From positions 2,666,001 through 2,730,000 of the forward strand of contig NZ_CP046122.1 of NCBI RefSeq assembly GCF_009707365.1: a stretch of 64,000 nt of DNA. Reading direction: 5' to 3'. Source of the stretch: Microlunatus sp. Gsoil 973. GTDB taxonomy: Bacteria; Actinomycetota; Actinomycetes; Propionibacteriales; Propionibacteriaceae. A model generated the notes under the pieces. That model was not told where the DNA came from. It saw nothing but the letters and a program-made list of their open reading frames with translations, and searched no databases. This document shows positions 1 to 8,198 of the stretch, in pieces. How positions within the stretch are numbered: the stretch's first letter is position 1; the number at the start of each line of letters is the position of its first letter. The translations under genes were made by a program, and so were the position numbers.

Positions 1-83
1 TCGGCATCGTCACCCGGGCCGATCTGTCCCGCATCCTCGAACTGCGGAGCGTCGCCACGCCACCCGGCGACACCCAGTCCTGA
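1..83 (+). CDS. C-terminal end of a CBS-domain protein (partial)
   Basis: The reading frame is open from the window edge to a TGA at 81-83 and encodes 26 residues. They begin GIVTRADLSRIL, the usual last strand and helix of a CBS domain. The upstream part is outside the window. In actinobacteria such ends occur in site-2-protease/CBS proteins and other CBS regulators, so the full product cannot be named. The short Pro/Gly/Asp tail after the motif looks like a disordered end. It converges with the minus-strand gene at 110-451. Confidence 0.5.
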   Translation, partial: GIVTRADLSRILELRSVATPPGDTQS

Positions 84-109
84 TCGACGGGGACGGGCCG
101 CCGAGCCGG

Positions 110-451
110 TCAGCCCTGGGAGACCGAGTGCCGGTCAGTGCCGCCTGACCTGTCGGTGGACTGCCCAGTTGAGTCGGCGGTGGAGTCGCTCTGGGAGTCG
201 CTCGTGGATTCGGCAGGGGAATCGGCAGTGGGGTCGCCGGCGCGGTGGTCGGTGGGCTGGTCGGTCGGAGCGGCGGTGGGACCGTGGGGAGCGGCGTCCT
301 CGATCTCGTTGCGGTGCGGAGCACGGATCTTCCGGATCTGCCGGCGCATGCTGAGCATCAGCAGCACGATCGCTGCTGCCAACAGGATCGTGATGATCAG
401 CGGGGTCCAGCCCGGTTTCACCACGCTCGGGTCGACCTCGAGGAAGAACAT
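110..451 (-). CDS. Small single-pass membrane protein with acidic Ser/Thr-rich tail
   Basis: This is a 113-residue protein of unknown function. A hydrophobic segment at about residues 18-36 is followed at once by a basic stretch (RRQIRKIR), predicting one membrane helix with its C-terminus in the cytoplasm. From about residue 55 it is low complexity, rich in Asp, Ser, Thr and Pro. A short membrane protein of this kind sits next to mca in other actinobacteria (the Rv1083 position in M. tuberculosis), which supports it as a real gene. It lies 79 bp downstream of mca on the same strand and may be cotranscribed with it. Confidence 0.6.
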   Translation of the reverse strand: MFFLEVDPSVVKPGWTPLIITILLAAAIVLLMLSMRRQIRKIRAPHRNEIEDAAPHGPTAAPTDQPTDHRAGDPTADSPAESTSDSQSDSTADSTGQSTDRSGGTDRHSVSQG

Positions 452-530
452 GCTTCGACCTTACTCTGCGGAATTCTTCGGCTTGCGGTCGGATTTTCGC
501 GGTTACCGGGTCGGATTACAGCCGGGGTCC

Positions 531-1454
531 CTAGTTGGCCGCCGGTCCCGGTCTGGTCGGGATCCCGGCGAAGAGGTCGTCCTCGGGGACCGGTGAGTCG
601 ACCACCGTCCGGACCAGTTCGTAGTCCTCGGTCGGCCACGCATCCTGCTGCACCTCCAGTGGTACGGCGAACCAGTGACCCTTCGGGTCGATCTGGGTGG
701 CGTGGGCGAGCAGCGCCCGGTCCCTGGTCTCGAAGTACTCGTCACAGCGCACCTGGGTGGTCACCCGGTTGTCCCGCTCCGGGTCCGACCTCCAGGTCCG
801 CAGACGTTCCTCGTACGGCGATTCCAGGCCGCGCGCCTTCATCGCGGCGCTCAGCGCTTCGAACCGCTTCCGCCAACCCATGTGGTAGTAGAGCTTGCGC
901 GGTTGCCACAACGGCCCGGCGTCGGGGAAGGCGCCGTCCTTCCCGGCCGCCTCGAACGCCGCAACGCTGATCTGGTGGCAGCGGACGTGGTCCGGATGCG
1001 GGTAGCCGCCGTTCTCGTCATACGTCGTCATGACATGCGGGCGGAACTCGCGGACCACCTTGACCAGAGCCTCGACGGCGACGTCGAAGTCGACAGTCCC
1101 GAACGAGCCTTCCGGCAGCGGCGGGAGCGGGTCGCCCTCGGGGAGGCCGGAGTCGACGAAGCCGAGCCAGACCTGGTGGATTCCGAGGATCTCGCGAGCG
1201 GCGTCCATCTCCTGTTTGCGGATCTCGGCCATGTTCTCCAGGACATCCGGCCGGTCCATCGCCGGATTCAGGATCGAACCGCGTTCCCCACCGGTACAGG
1301 TGGCGACCCAGACCTCGACCCCCTCGGCGACGTACTTGGCCGTCGTCGCAGCGCCTTTGCTGGATTCGTCATCGGGATGGGCGTGGACGTGCAGCAGGCG
1401 AAGCCGTTCGCCGGACTCGTCGACGCGTTGGGCGGGAAATGTCACGGGCTCCAT
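531..1454 (-). CDS. mca: Mycothiol S-conjugate amidase
   Basis: This is a zinc-dependent amidase of the PIG-L/MshB deacetylase family. It cleaves mycothiol S-conjugates to mercapturic acids plus GlcN-inositol during electrophile and antibiotic detoxification in the cytoplasm. The zinc-binding motif HAHPDDE is at residues 24-30, and a second His motif (YPHPDH) is near residue 150. Length (307 aa) suits Mca. The SKGA segment straight after the first motif favours Mca over MshB. The first methionine adds about 15 residues before the conserved core, so a later start is possible. The neighbours DUF4307 gene and greA match the conserved mca locus. A weak hexamer GGTAAT lies 6 bases before the ATG. 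Confidence 0.9.
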   Translation of the reverse strand: MEPVTFPAQRVDESGERLRLLHVHAHPDDESSKGAATTAKYVAEGVEVWVATCTGGERGSILNPAMDRPDVLENMAEIRKQEMDAAREILGIHQVWLGFVDSGLPEGDPLPPLPEGSFGTVDFDVAVEALVKVVREFRPHVMTTYDENGGYPHPDHVRCHQISVAAFEAAGKDGAFPDAGPLWQPRKLYYHMGWRKRFEALSAAMKARGLESPYEERLRTWRSDPERDNRVTTQVRCDEYFETRDRALLAHATQIDPKGHWFAVPLEVQQDAWPTEDYELVRTVVDSPVPEDDLFAGIPTRPGPAAN

Positions 1455-1494
1455 CTTCCCATTACCGGTCCCCGATCGTCGCCTCGGCCGTCCC

Positions 1495-1665
1495 CGGGGC
1501 GCTCCATCCGCTCCGCCCGCTGTCGCCCGTGTCCGCTCCGGCCCTCTGCCCGCTGTCCGCCCCGCCTGTCTGCCCGCTGTCCTCCGCCCCTATGCCCGTT
1601 GTCCGCTCCACCCCTGCTCGCGGTCCGCTCCGCCCTCCGCCGTCTACCCTCTGCACTCTGTCGAA
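1495..1665. repeat. Degenerate pyrimidine-rich tandem repeat in the mca/DUF4307 spacer
   Basis: The divergent spacer between mca (ending its 5' side at 1454) and the DUF4307 gene (start about 1844) contains imperfect copies of a C/T-rich unit, variants of CCGCTGTCCGCTCCGCCC, across about 170 bp. I see no gene in 1455-1830. Several frames are open only because of the base composition. Confidence 0.5.
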
Positions 1666-1830
1666 CTAGTAACGCGTGCTGCGAAATCGCGCCTTCCGGG
1701 CCGGTTCGGGCAGCAATTCGCGCCACGTGTTACCGATTCGACGGGCGCACGCGGCGAGCGTTCGCGGCGACCGATGACCCGTGGCCGGTTGCCGTCGGGA
1801 CTTGGCCGCGGTGTCAGTGGAATGGTCGGG

Positions 1831-1836
1831 GACAAT
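1831..1836 (+). promoter_or_regulatory. -10 hexamer of leaderless DUF4307 gene
   Basis: GACAAT lies 7 bases before an in-frame GTG at 1844, the spacing expected when transcription begins at the start codon. No ribosome-binding site precedes that GTG. Confidence 0.45.
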
Positions 1837-1843
1837 GGCCTGC

Positions 1844-2233
1844 GTGTCCGCCGCTCCCGCCGCCTCCCGCTACCCCCGCCGCACCCGACGACCCCTACTG
1901 ATCGCGGTCGTGGCCGTCGTCGCTGCGATCGGGCTCGGCTGGTTGTTGTGGGCCGCCTACGAACACGCCCGGCCGGCGGTGGGCGGTGACGTCCACATCT
2001 TCGCGATCGAATCCGATCAGAAGGTCACCTTCACCCTGACCGTGCAGCGCCGGGATCCGTCGGTTCCGGCCAACTGCAGGGTGATCGCCCAAGCGCGCAA
2101 CTTCGAAACCGTGGGCGAGAAGACGATCAAGATACCGGGCGCCGAGGCCTCGGTTGTCGATCTGCCCGGGCAGTTGCGGACCATCCGGCGGGCCACCTCG
2201 GTCTCGGTGAGTCAGTGCTGGACCACCGGCTGA
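1844..2233 (+). CDS. DUF4307 membrane-anchored protein
   Basis: A 129-residue protein: a basic N-terminal stretch, one transmembrane helix (about residues 18-37), then an extracytoplasmic beta-rich domain with two cysteines, one in PANCRV and one near the end (SQCW). This is the layout of the actinobacterial DUF4307 family, found between mca and greA (Rv1081c position). Function is unknown. In-frame alternatives are an ATG at 1835 and a GTG at 1781. I chose GTG 1844 because a -10-like hexamer sits 7 bases upstream, which implies a leaderless mRNA. greA follows on the same strand after 139 bp with its own promoter. Confidence 0.8.
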   Translation: MSAAPAASRYPRRTRRPLLIAVVAVVAAIGLGWLLWAAYEHARPAVGGDVHIFAIESDQKVTFTLTVQRRDPSVPANCRVIAQARNFETVGEKTIKIPGAEASVVDLPGQLRTIRRATSVSVSQCWTTG

Positions 2234-2360
2234 TCGGAAGGCGTCGACCGTTACGTGGGTCGCCGAGTGGGTCGGTCCCAAGCTGTGCTCGGTTGGCTGA
2301 TCGGCGGCGTACGGTAGCCGTACGCGGCGCAGAATTTCGTCGGCGGCGCGTTGACGTTGC

Positions 2361-2366
2361 TAGGCT
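2361..2366 (+). promoter_or_regulatory. -10 hexamer of leaderless greA
   Basis: TAGGCT is followed by exactly 6 bases and then the greA ATG at 2373, so the transcript should start at or next to the start codon. The same hexamer serves cbs, mfd and eno in this window. A TTGACG at 2351-2356 is too close to act as its -35. Confidence 0.6.
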
Positions 2367-2372
2367 TGTCGG

Positions 2373-2882
2373 ATGTCTGAGAACACCTCTACCGAGACGA
2401 TCTGGTTGACGCAGGACGCCTACAACAAGCTGGCGGCCGAGCTTGATCATCTCAGTAACGCCGGTCGCGCAGAGGTGGCCGCGAAGATTGCCGCCGCCCG
2501 CGAGGAGGGCGATCTGCGCGAGAACGGCGGCTATCACGCGGCGCGTGAGGAGCAGGGCCAGCAGGAGGCCCGGATCCGGCAGCTCAACGACATGCTGCGC
2601 CGCGCGAAGGTCGGCGAGGCGCCGAAGGACTCCGACGAGGTCGCCCCGGGCATGCAGGTCACCATTGCCTTCTTCGGTGACGAATCCGACACGGAGACCT
2701 TCCTCCTCGGTTCCCGTGAGGTGCTCGGACTCGACGACTCCCAGGACGCCGTGTACAGCCCCCAGTCGCCGCTCGGTTCGGCGATCCTCGGAAAGCGTCC
2801 CGGCGACGAGGTGACCTACGAGGCGCCGAACGGCAAGCCGATCAGCGTCACCATCATCAAGGTCGAGCCGTACACGTCCTGA
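2373..2882 (+). CDS. greA: Transcription elongation factor GreA
   Basis: GreA binds the RNA polymerase secondary channel and stimulates cleavage of backtracked RNA. The 169-residue protein has the N-terminal coiled coil with the acidic tip (AREEGDLRENGGYHAAREEQ, about residues 43-62) carrying the conserved Asp/Glu pair. A C-terminal FKBP-like domain follows, ending in GKRPGDEVTYEAPNG. Length is slightly above the usual 158 aa, as in other actinobacteria. The ATG at 2373 is fixed by the -10 hexamer 6 bases upstream. It is monocistronic, followed by a repeat-rich spacer. Confidence 0.95.
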   Translation: MSENTSTETIWLTQDAYNKLAAELDHLSNAGRAEVAAKIAAAREEGDLRENGGYHAAREEQGQQEARIRQLNDMLRRAKVGEAPKDSDEVAPGMQVTIAFFGDESDTETFLLGSREVLGLDDSQDAVYSPQSPLGSAILGKRPGDEVTYEAPNGKPISVTIIKVEPYTS

Positions 2883-2947
2883 TTCCGCGCCCCATCGGCC
2901 TCATCCCTGAGGCCGTCTCGGGGATTGAAATCCGCAACCTCATGCCC

Positions 2948-3016
2948 GTGGTCACCTCGCAACCTCCCCGGTGGCCACCCCGCAACCTCCCCAGTGGCCA
3001 CCCCGCAACCTCAAAG
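2948..3016. repeat. Three tandem copies of a 23-bp unit
   Basis: Units at 2948-2970, 2971-2993 and 2994-3016 share GTGGCCACCCCGCAACCTCC with few changes. The last unit runs into the longer repeat that starts at 3009. This lies in the gene-free spacer downstream of greA (2883-3275). Confidence 0.8.
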
Positions 3017-3204
3017 TTTGACCCACGGGCTGCCCCGCCTCGGCGTGTCGTCGCCGCTGGATCAAACTTTGACCCTGGGGACACGCCGCCCGGGCGGCCC
3101 GCCGAAACACCGAACCTCAAACGTTGACCGTACGGCTCCGCGCCTCGGCGTGTCGTCGCCGCTGGGTCAAACTTTGACCTTGCGGACTCCGGACACGCCG
3201 CCCG
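3009..3204. repeat. Pair of about 85-bp repeats with internal inverted motifs
   Basis: Copies at 3009-3092 and 3115-3204 share CCTCAAA(G/C)(T/G)TTGACC, CGCCTCGGCGTGTCGTCGCC, GGTCAAACTTTGACC and GGACACGCCGCCCG in the same order. Within each copy CAAA(G)TTTGA and TCAAACTTTG, and GCGTGTC and GACACGC, are inverted with respect to each other, so each can fold. This looks like a REP/BIME-like intergenic element between convergent greA and the DUF2089 gene. The CGGCGTGTCG core recurs in the REP-like units at 54.3-56 kb. Confidence 0.7.
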
Positions 3205-3275
3205 AGGCCGCCACGCGGGCCTAACCCCGGTGCAATCGGCCGACGGGATCGCGAATCGGGTACGGCTTCCGCGCG

Positions 3276-3674
3276 TCATGCCAGCAGCTTGGTGGCCTCC
3301 GCGGGAGTCAGCGCACCCGAGGCGACCTCGGCGAGGATCTCGTCGCGGGAGGGTCGGGTCGGCGGTTCCGGAACCGGTTCGGGTTCGATCAGCCCCATCC
3401 GCTGCAAAAGCTCGGTGAACCGTGCTCGGGCCGTCGGATAGGACACGCCGAGGTGCTTCTCCAGCTCCCGCAGGTTCCCACGGGCGGCCAGGAATACCCG
3501 CAACATGTCCAACTCCGCGGCCGACAGGGCGCAGAACTCACACGGGGCGAAGATCCCGGCCAGTTCCGTACCGCACGAGCCGCAACCGAGCCGGGTGACG
3601 ACCAGATGGTCGCCGCAGACCGGGCAGTCGCTCGGCGCCCGGTGGTCCGGATGCGATCCGGCCGGTGCCGTCAT
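3276..3674 (-). CDS. DUF2089 family protein (zinc ribbon plus HTH-like domain)
   Basis: A 132-residue protein with a rubredoxin-like zinc ribbon at the N-terminus: CPVCG at about 17-21, CGSCG at about 32-36, and an extra CEFC near 47-50. A helical domain follows (about residues 52-95) in which HLGVSYPTARARF looks like a helix-turn-helix. This is the DUF2089 architecture. A DNA-binding regulatory role is plausible but not shown. Its start codon overlaps the stop of the upstream gene by 4 bp (3671-3674), so the two are translationally coupled. The C-terminus (EILAEVASGALTPAEATKLL) repeats the SHOCT-like helix found at the N-terminus of its partner. Confidence 0.75.
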   Translation of the reverse strand: MTAPAGSHPDHRAPSDCPVCGDHLVVTRLGCGSCGTELAGIFAPCEFCALSAAELDMLRVFLAARGNLRELEKHLGVSYPTARARFTELLQRMGLIEPEPVPEPPTRPSRDEILAEVASGALTPAEATKLLA

Positions 3675-4792
3675 GCCGCTCCCGAGGTGGCGGCAACGGT
3701 CCCGGCCTTGACGGCGGCATGGCCCATCACGACCTCGACATCGAGCTTGGCGCTGCCGTTGCCCATCACGACCTCGTCGCCGGTGAAGCCGGCATGCGCA
3801 CCACCCCAGCTCACCTTTCCCAGCTGGGAATCGGTCGAGATGGTCACGTTCGACGCGTCGGACAGCTGGAGGTTGAGTGAGCCGGACTCCACGCGGATCC
3901 GCGAGCGGCCGGTGGTGATAGCCGCCTTGACCGTTGCCTGACCTGCTTGCACCAGGGCATCGGCGATCTCGCTGACGTCGAGCAGACGTGCCCCTCCGGC
4001 GGTCACCCTGATGCTCCCCAGCCGCGGTACGCCTTCGGTGTTCAGGCTGCCCGCGGTGACCTCGACGTCGACCAGCAACGCCGGATTGACTCTGAGCAGC
4101 AGCTCTTTGCCGAGTCCGAGCGAACGGAAGTCGTCCAGGCTGCGGGTTGCCCGGAGCAGTTGGAAACCGTCGATCGAAGCGCCGAACTCGCCGTCGCTGG
4201 AGATCTCGAGCACCGAACCGTTGCGGCGCAGTACGTGCGGGCCGTCGGCAGAAACCGTGGCGACCGAGGGCTCGCCGACGATCCTCACCCGGCGGCCGAC
4301 AGCACGCACCGACAACCGTTCGACTCCGCCGGTAGCCGGGGTCCGCGACCGACCGGCCCAGCCCTTCGGCGCCTTCTTCGACGCCGAACCCGCCGCGGAC
4401 GCACCGGTGGTGCTGTCCTGCCCGCGGAACGTGTCACGCGGGGCACCCGGCGTCTGCGGCCGGTCGGTCGTCGCCGCCCAGGCGTCGGGGTGGGGAATCT
4501 CCTGCTCGTCGGCCGGTACGCCGTCTCCCGCCCCGGCTTCGCCGCGGGTGGTCCCGGATCCGGCAGCCTCGACAGGCTCGGACTCGGCAGCCCCGGACTC
4601 GGCAGCCCCGGAATCGGCAGCCCCGGAATCAGCAGGGGTGGCGTCATCGACCGGTTCGCTCGGCTCGGCCTCGGTCGGGGAGTCGATCTTCGCACCGGGC
4701 AGTGCGTCGATCCGACGGGCTGCCTCGGCGGCGTCGATCCGCCCGGCAGCGAGATCCTCGAGGATCGCGTTCATGTCATTCGAAGCAGTCAT
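3671..4792 (-). CDS. Beta-strand-rich protein with SHOCT-like N-terminus and low-complexity linker
   Basis: A 373-residue protein. The N-terminal 30 residues (ILEDLAAGRIDAAEAARRI) form a short helical SHOCT-like motif. An Ala/Ser/Glu/Pro-rich linker (about 35-130) has SGAADSGAAESGAA repeats. The C-terminal 220 residues alternate short strands and turns, resembling DUF4097/DUF2807-type right-handed beta-helix domains. There is no signal peptide or membrane helix. It is the first gene of a two-gene operon with the DUF2089 protein. Pairing of a DUF2089 regulator with such a protein recalls envelope-stress or anti-sigma-like loci, but the function is unknown. A TAGCTT hexamer 6 bases before the ATG could be a leaderless -10. 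Confidence 0.65.
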   Translation of the reverse strand: MTASNDMNAILEDLAAGRIDAAEAARRIDALPGAKIDSPTEAEPSEPVDDATPADSGAADSGAAESGAAESEPVEAAGSGTTRGEAGAGDGVPADEQEIPHPDAWAATTDRPQTPGAPRDTFRGQDSTTGASAAGSASKKAPKGWAGRSRTPATGGVERLSVRAVGRRVRIVGEPSVATVSADGPHVLRRNGSVLEISSDGEFGASIDGFQLLRATRSLDDFRSLGLGKELLLRVNPALLVDVEVTAGSLNTEGVPRLGSIRVTAGGARLLDVSEIADALVQAGQATVKAAITTGRSRIRVESGSLNLQLSDASNVTISTDSQLGKVSWGGAHAGFTGDEVVMGNGSAKLDVEVVMGHAAVKAGTVAATSGAA

Positions 4793-5161
4793 GCTTAAAA
4801 GCTAAAACCGACCTCCGAAAGTAGAAAGGCCGCTTTCGCTTTTCCAGGGTCGGGTCAGGGTACCGCCCTGTACGGCCGCAGGATCGGCCGCGTTTTGGCC
4901 ACAGATTCACCAGCGGCGAGAATGGAAACAGCAGGGATGGGCACAGTAGGGATGATGGTCGGGCAGGTCCGGGCCCGGGGCAGCTGGCACACGTCGGAAC
5001 TCAGGTCACAGCTCGGCAACCCACGGCGTACCGGGTCGAAAACGAGTGTCCACTGGTGGCACATTTGCCAGTGCTTGTGTGAGCATTGATGATCGCCCAG
5101 GGTTCGTGGTCTACCGGTGCCGACCGTAGCCCCAAGCAGTTCGAACAGTGAGTGAGGAAGC
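4793..5161. promoter_or_regulatory. Divergent spacer upstream of the L,D-transpeptidase gene
   Basis: I see no gene here. It should hold the promoter for the beta-rich protein operon (minus) and for the transpeptidase (plus). A possible plus-strand pair is TTGCCA near 5067 and GATGAT 17 bases further on. GAGGAAG just before 5162 is the ribosome-binding site. Two near copies of ACAG(C/T)AGGGATG stand in tandem around 4930-4955. Confidence 0.3.
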
Positions 5162-6439
5162 ATGAGGCGGTTCGCTGGACGCCCCGGCACGCGGAAGGCT
5201 GCCGTCGCGGTGGCACTGCTGACCAGCATCACGCTGGTCGGCTGCGGCCAGATCGCCCGCGGGGAAAGCCCGTTGCCCGGCACCAACGGTGGTGGGTCGA
5301 AGACCGGTGCCGGAACCGGGAGCAACCAGCCGAGCCCCGCAACGCCGTCCCCCACCCCGGATCCGGTGACCATGCGGACCAACGTTCGCGACGGCGCCGA
5401 CGGGGTCAAGGTCAACAAGGTGATCAAGGTCTCTGCCGACAACGGCAAACTCGCCAAGGTCACCGTCACCGGCAGGTACGTCGACCACGGCGAGACCAAG
5501 TCGATCAGCATCGACGGCGAGTTGAACCACGACAAGACAGGTTGGACCGCGTCCGAACTGCTGGAGCCCAACGGCGACTACACGGTCAAGATGGTCGGTG
5601 TCAGTGATCACGGGGTGAAGCGCAGCAGCACCAGCACCTTCACCTCGGACGACCTCAGCCTCGACCGGCAGATCTACCCCAGCTTCAACGGCACGCTCGG
5701 CGGCACCGTCGGTGTCGGTACACCGGTGGTGCTCACCTTCGACCGTCCGGTCAAGGACAAGGCGACCTTCGAGAAGCATCTGCACGTGACCAGCACCTCC
5801 CACCAGAAGGGCAGCTGGCACTGGTACAGCGACCAGGAAGTCCACTGGCGTCCGGCCAAATTCTGGAAGCCCGGCACCAGGGTCACCGCCACCGCCGATC
5901 TGAACAGCATCCCGGCCGGCAACGGTGAGTACGGCCAGCAGGACGCCTCGACAAGTTTCACGGTGAGCGACTCGGTGATCACCAAGGTGAATCTCGCCAG
6001 CGATGTCGGCAAGATCTACCGCAACGGCAAGTTGGTCCGGACGATCCTGGTGAGTGCGGGCAAGCCGGGCTGGGAAACCCGCAGCGGCACCTCGCTGATC
6101 ACCCAGAAGGCCATGCACTACCGGATGACCTCGCAGATGATCGGGCTGCCCAAGAAGGGCCCGAAGTCCTACGACCTGACGGTGAAGTACGCGCTCCGGA
6201 TCACCAACTCCGGTGAGTTCCTGCATTCCGCGCCGTGGAACAGCGCCTACTTCGGCAAGCAGAACGCCAGCCACGGCTGCATCGGGATGAGCGAGTCCGA
6301 TGCCGGGTGGCTGTACGAGAACGCCCCGTCCGGCAGCCCGGTGGTCGTCACCGGCACCGATCGCGGACTCGAGCCGCTCAACGGGCTGACCGACTGGAAC
6401 GCCGACTTCAAGACCTACGCCGAGGGCTCCGCGCTCTGA
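5162..6439 (+). CDS. Lipoprotein L,D-transpeptidase (YkuD family)
   Basis: Forms 3-3 cross-links in peptidoglycan outside the membrane. The 425-residue precursor starts with a signal peptide and lipobox LVGC (Cys at about residue 28). It continues with a Ser/Pro-rich linker and Ig-like domains (about 60-270), and ends in a YkuD domain with the catalytic motif SHGCIGM (about residues 374-380) preceded by HSAPWN. This matches actinobacterial LdtMt2-type enzymes with bacterial Ig-like modules. The ATG at 5162 has a good ribosome-binding site (GAGGAAG). It is monocistronic. The next gene starts 103 bp downstream. Confidence 0.9.
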   Translation: MRRFAGRPGTRKAAVAVALLTSITLVGCGQIARGESPLPGTNGGGSKTGAGTGSNQPSPATPSPTPDPVTMRTNVRDGADGVKVNKVIKVSADNGKLAKVTVTGRYVDHGETKSISIDGELNHDKTGWTASELLEPNGDYTVKMVGVSDHGVKRSSTSTFTSDDLSLDRQIYPSFNGTLGGTVGVGTPVVLTFDRPVKDKATFEKHLHVTSTSHQKGSWHWYSDQEVHWRPAKFWKPGTRVTATADLNSIPAGNGEYGQQDASTSFTVSDSVITKVNLASDVGKIYRNGKLVRTILVSAGKPGWETRSGTSLITQKAMHYRMTSQMIGLPKKGPKSYDLTVKYALRITNSGEFLHSAPWNSAYFGKQNASHGCIGMSESDAGWLYENAPSGSPVVVTGTDRGLEPLNGLTDWNADFKTYAEGSAL

Positions 6440-6469
6440 CCGAGGTCCCGGGGCGATTGGGCCGAACCC

Positions 6470-6483
6470 ATGGCCAAAGTCCC
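6470..6483 (-). promoter_or_regulatory. DosR/DevR-like box upstream of the HAD-ATPase gene
   Basis: The reverse strand reads GGGACTTTGGCCAT, matching 10 of 14 positions of the mycobacterial DosR half-site consensus GGGACTWWAGTCCC. It ends 59 bp before the GTG at 6543. It is weak alone, but similar sites precede two other stress genes in this cluster. Confidence 0.3.
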
Positions 6484-6542
6484 GACCGGTCGCTGGCCTT
6501 CGGGCGTACCGGATCTCCGGACGGCTTGCCAGGATCGAGGGT

Positions 6543-8198
6543 GTGTGGTTCTTTCGAGCAGTTGCCTTCGACCTTGACGGCACCCTGGCCGTCAACGGTC
6601 GGGTCGATCCTGACGTCCTGACGGCGATCGACCACGCCCGCCGACAACGCCGGGTGCTGCTGGTGACGGGCAGGGTCAGGGCCGATCTGGATCGAGAGTT
6701 CCCCGGCCTCAGCCACCACTTCAGCGCATTGGTGACCGAGAACGGTGCGGTGCTGACCCTGGCCGGCGAGGGTCCCGCGGAGACCCGCCTGCTGCGCGAG
6801 CCGATCGACGAAGCCGTCGACAAGGCGTTGGCCGAACGAGGCATCGTGAGCAGCCGTGGCGAGGTCCTGGTCGCCATCGACGGCAGGGATGCCATCGAGG
6901 CCGCGGACGTGATCGCCGCGCTCGGCCTGGACTCGCAGGTGGTGCGCAACCGCGACCGAGCGATGATCGTTCCCGCTGGCGTCACCAAGGGCACCGGACT
7001 GAGCGCCGGACTGGTCGCACTCGGACTGAGCAACCACAACGCCATCGCCGTCGGTGACGCCGAGAACGATCTCAGCCTGCTGCAGGCAGCCGAGGTCGGC
7101 GCAGCCGTCGGCAACGCGGTGCCGTCGTTGGTCGAACGAGCCGACCTGGTGCTGGACAAGCCCGACGGCGCCGGCGTGATCCGGCTGCTCGACGGCCCGT
7201 TGCTCGCCGGACGCCAACGGCTCTGCCCCGTCCGGCGCTGGGTCGGCATCGGCTCGTACGATGACGGCTCACCTGCCACGGTTCCCGGCTCGCAGTCCAG
7301 CCTGCTGGTGACCGGCGCGTCCGGGAGCGGCAAGAGCTACCTTGCCGGGCTGCTGGCCGAGGAGTGGATCGCCGCAGGCTATTCGTTGCTGGTGATCGAC
7401 CCCGAAGGCGATCATGTTGGCCTCTGCCGGTTGCCAGGTGTGCACCTGGTCGACGGCGACGCCGGTCTGCCGAGCCCGCACGATCTGTTGGCCCTGTTCC
7501 GGTTGCGGCAGGCAAGTGTGGTGCTCGATCTGTCCAGCCTTGAGCCGGATGCCCAGCTCGACTATCTCGACCGGCTGCCGGCTGCCATTGCCGCCGAGCG
7601 GGCGCGCAGCGGGGTGCCGCACTGGGTGCTGTACGACGAGGCCCACCAGCAGGCATGGCTGGAGCAGAGTCACAAGATCTCGGTGGGCATCGGCAGTTGC
7701 CTGGTCACCTGGCGGCCCGAACTGTTGTCGGCCGACGTCACGGACAATGTGGACGTTGCGATCCGGATCGCCGATGGTACCGGTTCGAACACCGGCCGGA
7801 CGGAGGCAACCCTGACGACGGCAGGGAGGACGCGACGATTCCGGATCGGACGGCGCATCAGCGAACACGTCCGCCACCAGCGCAAGTACGCGGTGACGCC
7901 GCTTCCCCCGGACCGCCGGTTCTATTTCCGTGATCAGAACCAGGGGGCCTCGAGCGGGGCGGCGGCAACCCTGGAGGAGTTCCGGCACCGCGTCGGTCAC
8001 ATCGATAGCAACACGCTGGAATACCACCTGGCACGCGGGGACTTCTCGCGCTGGGTGGCCGGGGTGCTGACCGACCGCACGCTGGCCGGCGAACTGGCCC
8101 GGGTTGAGGACGCCTGGGTGACCCAGCGGGCAGCAGTGACCGAGGAAGCCCGGGACCACGTCGTCCAGGCTGTCGAAGACAGGTATCTCCGTTCCTGA
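6543..8198 (+). CDS. HAD-type phosphatase fused to a P-loop ATPase
   Basis: A 551-residue fusion. Residues 1-220 are a Cof/HAD-IIB hydrolase: DLDGT nucleophile motif near residue 10, VTGR near 41, a Lys in GVTKGTG near 152, and GDAEND near 178. Residues 255-440 are a P-loop ATPase with Walker A GASGSGKS (about 258-265), VIDPEGD, and a Walker B-like strand WVLYDEAHQQ (about 360). The C-terminal 110 residues hold a helical module (HIDSNTLEYH, GDFSRWV) that I recall from DUF5752-like proteins. Substrate and partner are unknown. The GTG start lies 7 bases after CAGGAT, consistent with a leaderless transcript. The gene leads the stress cluster. Confidence 0.75.
   Translation: MWFFRAVAFDLDGTLAVNGRVDPDVLTAIDHARRQRRVLLVTGRVRADLDREFPGLSHHFSALVTENGAVLTLAGEGPAETRLLREPIDEAVDKALAERGIVSSRGEVLVAIDGRDAIEAADVIAALGLDSQVVRNRDRAMIVPAGVTKGTGLSAGLVALGLSNHNAIAVGDAENDLSLLQAAEVGAAVGNAVPSLVERADLVLDKPDGAGVIRLLDGPLLAGRQRLCPVRRWVGIGSYDDGSPATVPGSQSSLLVTGASGSGKSYLAGLLAEEWIAAGYSLLVIDPEGDHVGLCRLPGVHLVDGDAGLPSPHDLLALFRLRQASVVLDLSSLEPDAQLDYLDRLPAAIAAERARSGVPHWVLYDEAHQQAWLEQSHKISVGIGSCLVTWRPELLSADVTDNVDVAIRIADGTGSNTGRTEATLTTAGRTRRFRIGRRISEHVRHQRKYAVTPLPPDRRFYFRDQNQGASSGAAATLEEFRHRVGHIDSNTLEYHLARGDFSRWVAGVLTDRTLAGELARVEDAWVTQRAAVTEEARDHVVQAVEDRYLRS

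Noticed and set aside
2351-2356. TTGACG as the -35 of greA
   Set aside because: It is only 4 bases from the -10 hexamer TAGGCT, far short of the needed 16-18.
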